Shown here piece by piece: positions 1-4,194 of a stretch of DNA of 5,131 nucleotides (position 1 is the first letter of the stretch; the number at the start of each line of letters is the position of its first letter). The notes beneath the pieces are model-generated. The model was not told where the DNA came from, did no database searches, and saw nothing but the letters and a program-made list of their open reading frames with translations. This DNA comes from Bacillota bacterium. GTDB taxonomy: Bacteria > Bacillota > Clostridia > Acetivibrionales > DSM-2933. Made by a program: the position numbers and the translations under genes. Location of the stretch: assembly GCA_023441845.1 (NCBI GenBank), contig JAEZNF010000262.1, positions 1 through 5,131 of the forward strand, given 5' to 3'.

Positions 1-34
1 CTTCTAAACTCATCTCACCTAAACTGCTTTAATA

Positions 35-64
35 ATTATAACACAGGCTGTTTTAATTTGACAA
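35..64 (-). promoter_or_regulatory. Predicted sigma-A promoter firing left out of the window
   Basis: Read on the minus strand, a TTGTCA -35 box (64 to 59; 5 of 6 consensus bases) is followed after 18 bp by a perfect TATAAT -10 box (40 to 35). The -10 is preceded by TGT, giving the extended TGnTATAAT form. Transcription would begin near position 28 and run off the left edge, so the gene served is not visible. This suggests that a gene divergent from ychF lies to the left. The box match is seen directly; activity is inferred. Confidence 0.5.
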
Positions 65-124
65 TACTTAATAATAATTTCTAATAATTTCTATCCGAAT
101 TTTTTACGGCATACCTCTAATTTA

Positions 125-153
125 TTGCATTTGAAAGAAACATAATATATAAT
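125..153 (+). promoter_or_regulatory. Predicted sigma-A promoter of ychF
   Basis: TTGCAT (125-130; 3 of 6 consensus bases) and a perfect TATAAT (148-153) are separated by 17 bp, the ideal spacing. The start of transcription would fall near position 160, leaving an untranslated leader of about 37 nt before the ychF ATG. This also means that the upstream in-frame TTG at 155 would lie at or before the RNA start, which supports the ATG at 197 as the true start codon. Confidence 0.5.
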
Positions 154-196
154 TTTGATTGGTCTAAATATATTTGCGAAAGGAAAATGCAATAAA

Positions 197-1288
197 ATGA
201 AACTTGGAATAGTAGGTCTTCCGAATGTCGGAAAGAGTACTCTTTTTAATGCCATTACAAAAGCAGGTGCGGAATGCGCTAATTACCCGTTCTGTACTAT
301 AGAGCCTAATGTAGGCATAGTAGCTGTACCCGATGAGCGCCTCTCTAAGCTTGCAGAAATGTACAACCCTGAGAAGGTTACTCCCACTACCATTGAATTT
401 GTCGATATAGCAGGACTTGTAAAGGGAGCAAGCAAGGGCGAAGGCTTGGGAAATAAATTCCTATCACATATAAGAGAAGTTGACGCAATAGTACATGTAG
501 TCCGCTGCTTTGAGGACGGCAATATAGTTCATGTAGACGGTTCAATAGGACCGGCAAGGGATATTGAAACAATAAACCTTGAATTGATTTTTGCAGACAT
601 GGAGGTTATGGAGAGAAGAATTGACAGGACCCGGAAAATGTTAAAATCCGGGGACAAAAAATTCCAGATCGAGCTTGACCTGTACGAAAGAATTAAGAAT
701 GATCTTGAAAACGGTATATCCGTAAGGTCGATGGATTTTACGGCGGAAGAAAAAGATATGGTAGAGCAGCTATTTCTTCTGACATCCAAACCTGTATTAT
801 ATGCTGCAAACCTTTCAGAAAACGATTTGGCATCCGAAAGCAATGCCTATCTTAAAGAGCTTAAGGAATATGCTTCAAAAGAAGGCGCTGAAGTTATGAC
901 CATCTGTGCAAAAATTGAAGAGGAAATAGCGCAGCTTGATGACGATGAAAAAAATGAGTTCTTAAAAGAATTGGGGCTTACCGAGTCCGGCCTTAACAGA
1001 CTTATAAAAGCAAGCTATAAGCTTTTGGGGCTCATCAGCTACCTGACTGCCGGAACCCCTGAAGTCAGAGCATGGACCATAGTAAAAGGGACAAAGGCTC
1101 CTCAGGCTGCCGGAAAAATTCACAGCGATTTTGAAAGAGGCTTTATCCGTGCCGAAATAGTAGCATTTAAAGACCTTATTGAATGCGGAACTTATGCCGC
1201 AGCAAGAGAAAAGGGATTAGTCCGCTCCGAAGGCAAGGATTATGTAATGCAGGACGGAGATGTAACCCTCTTCAGGTTCAACGTATAA
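197..1288 (+). CDS. ychF: Redox-regulated ATPase YchF (Obg-family P-loop NTPase)
   Basis: A cytoplasmic P-loop NTPase of the Obg/TRAFAC group, 363 aa, the usual length for YchF. The family (OLA1 in eukaryotes) prefers ATP to GTP, associates with ribosomes and is tied to stress and redox responses. The sequence shows a P-loop GLPNVGKS at residues 7-14, the switch II region [17 protein letters not shown] starting at residue 70, and NLSE at 205-208 in the place of the GTPase NKxD motif, the change linked to ATP use. A helical coiled insert follows the G3 region (about 120-190), and a TGS domain fills about 280-363, ending in the typical FRFNV. I chose the ATG at 197 because the family starts with MKxGIVGLPN and because AAAGGA lies 12 nt upstream (179-184). 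The frame opens earlier, at a TTG at 155, but those 14 codons match nothing expected. It is transcribed alone and converges on cheW. Confidence 0.97.
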   Translation: MKLGIVGLPNVGKSTLFNAITKAGAECANYPFCTIEPNVGIVAVPDERLSKLAEMYNPEKVTPTTIEFVDIAGLVKGASKGEGLGNKFLSHIREVDAIVHVVRCFEDGNIVHVDGSIGPARDIETINLELIFADMEVMERRIDRTRKMLKSGDKKFQIELDLYERIKNDLENGISVRSMDFTAEEKDMVEQLFLLTSKPVLYAANLSENDLASESNAYLKELKEYASKEGAEVMTICAKIEEEIAQLDDDEKNEFLKELGLTESGLNRLIKASYKLLGLISYLTAGTPEVRAWTIVKGTKAPQAAGKIHSDFERGFIRAEIVAFKDLIECGTYAAAREKGLVRSEGKDYVMQDGDVTLFRFNV

Positions 1289-1302
1289 CTTAAGACCAAC
1301 AA

Positions 1303-1356
1303 AATGGGACATATTTAATCGTAATAGGAATACCTTATGAAAAAGCATGTCCCATT
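1303..1356 (-). terminator. Inverted repeat between converging ychF and cheW, likely terminator
   Basis: AATGGGACAT (1303-1312) and ATGTCCCATT (1347-1356) form a perfect 10-bp stem. The 34-nt loop can hold a smaller stem (ATAGG 1324-1328 with CC-T-TAT 1333-1338). The right arm includes two bases of the cheW stop codon. On the minus strand the stem is followed by a weak T tract (TTTTGTT), so it fits best as the terminator of the minus-strand transcript. On the plus strand no T tract follows, so any role in ending ychF mRNA would be weaker. The repeat is seen directly; termination is inferred, and the long loop is unusual. Confidence 0.45.
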
Positions 1357-1837
1357 AGCTTGCTTCGCTCTCAACAATTCCGAGCTTTTTTAATGATAAT
1401 TGCTTAAACTCCTTTTCATTTAACACTTTTTTAAGGTCTAAAATTATAAACAATTCTTCTTCATTCTTCTTCCCTATGTATGAAATGTAATCCTTCGAGA
1501 CCTTTTTTAATACCTCGGTGGGCTGAGAGATGTCTTCATCGTGAAACTTCATAATTTCCGATACCTCGTCGACCATAAACCCAACATGCATTTCATTAAC
1601 ATTTGAAACTATAATTTTAGTTTTTTTCGTAATAGCCGCTTCTCCTGACTTAAACCTTTTATTAAGGTTTATCACCGGAATGTTATTTCCTCTTAAGTTA
1701 ATAACACCGTCTATGCATTTGGGCATTTCACCAATACTCTCAACTTCCTGATACTGAACTATTTCCTGAACCTGTTCAGTTTGAACACCGCACTTGATAC
1801 CGTTCAGACAAAACAACACAGCTTGTAATTCTTTCAT
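1355..1837 (-). CDS. cheW: CheW-domain chemotaxis coupling protein, stand-alone
   Basis: A 160-aa cytoplasmic protein made up of a single CheW domain. CheW proteins are adaptors that bridge chemoreceptors and the histidine kinase CheA. Visible family features are the opening beta strand plus VQTEQVQEIVQ (18-28), the core GVINLRGNNIPVINLNKRF (44-62) with the conserved NLRG and its Arg49, the VGFMVDEVSEI strand (85-95), and a closing FIILDLKKVL (130-139). There is no kinase, receiver or membrane segment. The ATG at 1837 is set by a strong GGAGGG (1846-1851) 8 nt upstream. It follows the secreted CBM3 protein gene on the same strand after 57 nt without an evident terminator or own promoter, so it is probably the second gene of that transcript and under the same c-di-GMP leader. 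No cheA, receptor or other che gene is in view. It could be a coupling protein for a non-motility chemosensory array rather than the main flagellar one; sequence alone does not decide. Confidence 0.92.
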   Translation of the reverse strand: MKELQAVLFCLNGIKCGVQTEQVQEIVQYQEVESIGEMPKCIDGVINLRGNNIPVINLNKRFKSGEAAITKKTKIIVSNVNEMHVGFMVDEVSEIMKFHDEDISQPTEVLKKVSKDYISYIGKKNEEELFIILDLKKVLNEKEFKQLSLKKLGIVESEAS

Positions 1838-1894
1838 TATTCAGTCCCTCCAATAATATCTATTTTTGAATAAAGAATAGCCGTCTTAAAAAGA

Positions 1895-3205
1895 TTAGAT
1901 TACCGGATATACCCAAATATCAGAAATAGATGGTCCATAGTTTTTATCGGTATTATCATCTTCAAACTTAATTCTTAGTTTACCGTCTTTTGTGTATGCT
2001 TTTAAGCCAGTAGCTTTTATTGTATAAACCACTGAATGGTTAGAGGTTTGTGTATAATGCTTCAGAAGCACATCATCAAGGTAAATGTTATAGTCCCTTG
2101 TTAAATGCTTTGAATAAGTCTCCCTGACAATAAGTTCCACACTGTCCGTCTCTGCCGGAACACTCAGATCGTAGGAAAAGCCTGAACCTTTAACTCCATT
2201 TATATTCCGTACCGTCAAATTTCCACTCAATTCAGTACCGCTACCTGAAGCATTCAAATTATGCAGCTTCTCATTATCAATATTTCCGGCATCAACACTG
2301 TCATAAAGCTGATTTGTTTTTTCAGAAATCCGGACGGGCTCTTTTCCCCACTTTTGTACACCCGAAACATAGGCTGTAACATTATACCAACATGCGAAAT
2401 CAGCAGCCGACGGATTGAAAGAATAATCTCCTATTTGTGTATATAAGCTGTCGCCAGTGTTTACTATTGAGGTTTTAAACTCTATGCAGTCGCCCGAATC
2501 AATTTCCCCGGCATCGTTACCGAATCCGATTTCAAGATAGTTATCCGAATCCGAAGCCAACGCTGTTTTTACAAATTTTCCTGTTACGTTTGATTCTCCA
2601 AAAGAAGCCGCACTGCATTTAAATTCCTGCCTGCTCTCGGAATCTGCCGTAAAATAATATCTGATTTTTAAATTTGAAAGGCTTATCGGCTTGTTTGCAA
2701 AATTAAAAATTCTAAAGGCAGGAGAAATACTTGAAACTTTATCACCGGTATCTTCATTATACATTTGGACAATTATATCACTCATTGTTATCCTTAGAAT
2801 GTATGCTCCGGTACCATAGTCCAGGTAATTCCCAACTGCAACATAGTATGTCTGATTTGCTTTAAGTTTATGGGTTATACTGAAATTGTTCGATCCGGGA
2901 TCACTGTCATCATTATCTTTTATCAAATTATAGTCTTTATCGTATAAAGCGCCATAGGTATCGGTAAAACCGATAGTCCCAACGGTATAAATCCCTGCAT
3001 AGGTTGTAGTAAACTTATAATAGTCAATATTTCCGGGAGTTTCTATCTCCCCCATTATATCCGAATCTACAGTAACATTTACACAAGACAGAAAATTTTT
3101 CTCCAGACTACCTGAAGCATATACCGACAATCCAACTGTCGGATATGTAACAAACTGAATTACCACCAAAAAGCATAGTATTACTTTTATTAATTTTCCC
3201 TTCAT
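1895..3205 (-). CDS. Secreted protein with PPC-like, CBM3 and C-terminal beta-sandwich domains
   Basis: A 436-aa exported protein. Residues 1-30 are a Sec signal peptide: KGK, a hydrophobic core (LIKVILCFLVVIQFV) and a likely cut after VYA. About 42-141 resembles the bacterial pre-peptidase C-terminal (PPC) fold: YYKFTTTYAGIYTV, then LYDKDYNLI, then YYVAVGNY and GAYILRI. About 143-291 is a family 3 carbohydrate-binding module: NLKIRYYFT, YLEIGFG, YTQIGDYSF and the closing VTAYVSGVQKWGKEP follow the cellulosomal CBM3 pattern closely. About 300-436 holds HNLNASGSGTE, GSGFSYDL and DYNIYLDDVLLKHY, resembling the DUF6805-type beta-sandwich found at the ends of some glycoside hydrolases (a tentative match). 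There is no catalytic domain, dockerin or SLH anchor, so a binding or adhesion role is inferred. The start at 3205 is set by GGGAGGT (3213-3219) 7 nt upstream and by the signal peptide; the frame extends to a TTG at 3283 but has no ribosome site there. The gene is preceded by a c-di-GMP riboswitch and followed by cheW. Confidence 0.9.
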   Translation of the reverse strand: MKGKLIKVILCFLVVIQFVTYPTVGLSVYASGSLEKNFLSCVNVTVDSDIMGEIETPGNIDYYKFTTTYAGIYTVGTIGFTDTYGALYDKDYNLIKDNDDSDPGSNNFSITHKLKANQTYYVAVGNYLDYGTGAYILRITMSDIIVQMYNEDTGDKVSSISPAFRIFNFANKPISLSNLKIRYYFTADSESRQEFKCSAASFGESNVTGKFVKTALASDSDNYLEIGFGNDAGEIDSGDCIEFKTSIVNTGDSLYTQIGDYSFNPSAADFACWYNVTAYVSGVQKWGKEPVRISEKTNQLYDSVDAGNIDNEKLHNLNASGSGTELSGNLTVRNINGVKGSGFSYDLSVPAETDSVELIVRETYSKHLTRDYNIYLDDVLLKHYTQTSNHSVVYTIKATGLKAYTKDGKLRIKFEDDNTDKNYGPSISDIWVYPVI

Positions 3206-3234
3206 TTTAACTACCTCCCTTTTCTTTACACGCA

Positions 3235-3264
3235 TTTCATCCGGTTTATCCTCACCCGATGAAA
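3235..3264 (-). promoter_or_regulatory. Leader hairpin just upstream of the CBM3 gene ribosome site
   Basis: On the minus-strand RNA, TTTCATC (3264-3258) pairs with GATGAAA (3241-3235) and GGT (3256-3254) with ACC (3245-3243). A single symmetric G-G mismatch separates the two parts, and an 8-nt loop closes the hairpin. It ends 15 nt before the GGGAGGT ribosome site. It has no T tract, so it is not a terminator. It could position or protect the ribosome site, or be a remnant; function is unknown. Confidence 0.4.
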
Positions 3265-3412
3265 CCACCATTTCCAAACGCAACTTTAATTAAGGCGAAT
3301 CCGGAAAACCCCAAGCTTCACTCTTAGTTATGAACAGAAATATTTAGTTAATAATAATTTGAAATCATTAGAGAGAAGTACATGAAAAAATTATAGAAAT
3401 CAAATCAAACTT

Positions 3413-3444
3413 AAATAAAAATGCCATAACATAACAGTCATGGC
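3413..3444 (-). terminator. Intrinsic terminator of the c-di-GMP riboswitch
   Basis: On the minus strand GCCATGAC (3444-3437), loop TGTTAT, then GTTATGGC (3430-3423) form an 8-bp stem with one G-T pair, followed at once by ATTTTTATTT. This is a textbook intrinsic terminator about 15-20 nt beyond the aptamer. It lies about 210 nt before the start codon it would control. Whether ligand binding favours or prevents it cannot be decided by eye: I found no clear pairing partner within the aptamer. Confidence 0.8.
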
Positions 3445-3457
3445 GCCAAAACTCTTC

Positions 3458-3545
3458 AATCCCGGCAGCCCGACTATCATAGTGAATTCACCTTAGATCC
3501 GCAGCTTTGCGTCCTTGTTTTTCAACAAGTTTGCCTTTTTCAAGT
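3458..3545 (-). promoter_or_regulatory. Cyclic-di-GMP class I (GEMM-I) riboswitch aptamer
   Basis: Read on the minus strand, all the conserved blocks of the class I c-di-GMP aptamer appear in order. They are GGCAAA (3535-3530); a 6-bp hairpin CTTGTT/AACAAG capped by a GAAA tetraloop (3529-3514); GACGCAAAGC (3513-3504); the tetraloop-receptor halves TCTAAGG and CTATGAT, on either side of a small GGTG-AATT-CACT hairpin (3493-3481); and the closing GGGCTGCCG (3471-3463). The family senses the bacterial second messenger c-di-GMP and usually controls motility, adhesion or surface-protein genes. A sigma-A promoter lies just upstream and an intrinsic terminator just downstream, so it is an expression platform acting on transcription. 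The genes controlled would be the secreted CBM3 protein and probably cheW. On or off mode is not determined. The outer ends of the first stem are approximate. Confidence 0.93.
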
Positions 3546-3569
3546 TCATATGAAATTTCTACTAATACT

Positions 3570-3598
3570 ATTATATAATAAAATCGACACTTTTTCAA
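3570..3598 (-). promoter_or_regulatory. Sigma-A promoter of the c-di-GMP riboswitch / CBM3 transcript
   Basis: On the minus strand TTGAAA (3598-3593) and a perfect TATAAT (3575-3570) are spaced by 17 bp. RNA would start near 3563, about 15-20 nt before the aptamer, exactly where a riboswitch promoter is expected. Confidence 0.75.
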
Positions 3599-3617
3599 TT
3601 CAATTTCATATAATTTA

Positions 3618-3646
3618 TTGACAACATAAAAAAATAATTGTAGTAT
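3618..3646 (+). promoter_or_regulatory. Candidate promoter for the T-box / aroF transcript
   Basis: A perfect TTGACA (3618-3623) is followed after 17 bp by TAGTAT (3641-3646; 4 of 6 consensus bases); TATTAT at 3644-3649 is a better box but spaced 20 bp. The RNA would start near 3653, about 160 nt before the first T-box stem. No closer promoter of similar quality was found between 3653 and 3810. It is divergent from the riboswitch promoter, with 19 bp between the two -35 boxes. Confidence 0.4.
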
Positions 3647-3649
3647 TAT

Positions 3650-3810
3650 ATAAATAGCTAAGTAAGAATGCATTTTCACTTTTGCTTCTGTGGCGTTTCA
3701 AAGGCTTCGCCGTTGACGCTAACTACAATTTAAGCTGGTTATGATTCGTTACTTAGGTTAATTTGATCTAATTTTTATAGAGTAATTGGCAAGTTAACAA
3801 AATTATACAT
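3650..3810. other. Spacer ahead of the T-box, no gene recognised
   Basis: No gene is supported here. Most of the stretch is AT-rich, but 3692-3720 is a small GC-rich island with a weak GGCG/CGCC pair (3692-3695 with 3708-3711). On the minus strand the island reads as a short open stretch, VVSVNGEAFETPQKQK and then a stop, between two stop codons. It looks like a possible gene remnant but is too short to assign. The region probably forms the 5' end of the aroF leader RNA. Confidence 0.35.
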
Positions 3811-3812
3811 CT

Positions 3813-4085
3813 TAAAGACTATGATGAGGTAGAGTAAATTATTTAATGTTTTTAAAGCGAGCCGCGGGGTAGTGAAAGCCGGGTAAAGCAAAATAATCGA
3901 AGTTCCCCTCTGAGTTGTTGGCTGAAGGTTTCATACTGGTAGGCTAAACCGGGTTTTCCGCCGTTAATGGAAAGGTGTATCGGATTTTTCATCCCGTACA
4001 TTAAATAAAGTGGGCTTTCAAAGCCAATCAAGGTGGTACCGCGCGGAATATAACTCCTCGTCCTTCAATGGATGGGGAGTTTTTT
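3813..4085 (+). promoter_or_regulatory. T-box riboswitch of aroF, probably sensing tRNA-Phe
   Basis: The hallmark T-box AAGGTGGTACCGCG is at 4030-4043. Stem I starts near 3813 with the GATGAG kink-turn region. Its specifier loop is framed by GAGG/CCTC (3826-3829 with 3907-3910) and ATTATTT/AAATAAT (3838-3844 with 3891-3897); the AGTA and GAA E-loop halves are at 3833-3836 and 3899-3901. The best specifier is TTC (3903-3905), a Phe codon. The TGGT at 4034-4037 would pair with a tRNA ending ACCA, fitting discriminator A73 of tRNA-Phe and arguing against tRNA-Trp (G73). Stem III is an 11-bp helix with one mismatch (3975-3985 with 3991-4001). AAGG (4030-4033) and CCTT (4062-4065) make the antiterminator, which excludes the terminator. 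In this family uncharged tRNA binds the leader and allows read-through, so aromatic amino acid shortage would raise aroF expression. The T-box is certain; the amino acid is likely but not certain. Confidence 0.95.
4052..4085 (+). terminator. Intrinsic terminator of the T-box leader
   Basis: A 12-bp stem (4052-4063 with 4070-4081, two G-T pairs) with a six-base loop TTCAAT runs straight into a TTTTTT tract (4080-4085). Its left arm contains the CCTT-side bases used by the antiterminator, so the two folds are mutually exclusive, as expected in T-box control. Confidence 0.93.
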
Positions 4086-4094
4086 GATTAGTGT

Positions 4095-4152
4095 CCGTTT
4101 CTTGAAGAGAAATCGGCCAAAAGCGAAAGGACCTCGACGGTCCGAGCTTTTG
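4095..4152 (+). promoter_or_regulatory. Two tandem hairpins between the T-box terminator and aroF
   Basis: The first hairpin is CCGTTTCT (4095-4102), loop TGAAG, then AGAAA-T-CGG (4108-4116) with a one-base bulge. The second is CAAAAGC (4118-4124) pairing with GCTTTTG (4146-4152), an asymmetric GAAA/GA internal loop, then GGACC/GGTCC (4129-4133 with 4139-4143) closed by TCGAC. A T-rich but interrupted stretch follows. They are not part of the standard T-box model. They may be a backup terminator, an mRNA stabiliser or an unrecognised element. Confidence 0.5.
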
Positions 4153-4194
4153 ATTTAATTTATAAATATTAATTAATATATGGAGGATGTTGTT

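Noticed and set aside
58..87. TTGACA at 58-63 as the -35 box of ychF
   Set aside because: The bases 17-18 bp downstream (CTAATA / TAATAA) are poor -10 boxes; the TATAAT at 148-153 with TTGCAT is better placed. The same bases better serve the leftward promoter.
155..196. Upstream in-frame TTG start for ychF
   Set aside because: It lacks a ribosome site, coincides with the predicted RNA start, and adds 14 residues not found at the start of YchF proteins.
283..843. Three open frames on the minus strand opposite ychF
   Set aside because: All are opposite the well-supported ychF gene and show low-complexity Ser/Leu-rich readings typical of antisense frames.
2261..2446. Open frame of 61 codons on the plus strand
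   Set aside because: It is fully inside and opposite the CBM3 protein gene, with no recognisable domain.
3206..3283. N-terminal extension of the CBM3 protein from a TTG at 3283
   Set aside because: It would bury the signal peptide behind 26 charged residues, while a strong ribosome site fits the ATG at 3205.
3390..3418. Second minus-strand promoter after the riboswitch terminator (TATAAT 3395-3390)
   Set aside because: The -10 is perfect but the -35 position reads TTATTT; too weak to list, though it could bypass the riboswitch if active.
3488..3679. Open frame of 63 codons on the minus strand
   Set aside because: It starts with GTG without a ribosome site and runs across the promoter and the c-di-GMP aptamer; the reading is a by-product of the RNA element.
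4118..4152. Kink-turn in the second hairpin of the aroF leader
   Set aside because: The non-bulged strand has the expected GA, but the bulged strand reads GAAA-G and lacks the GA after a three-base loop, so it does not meet the k-turn rule.
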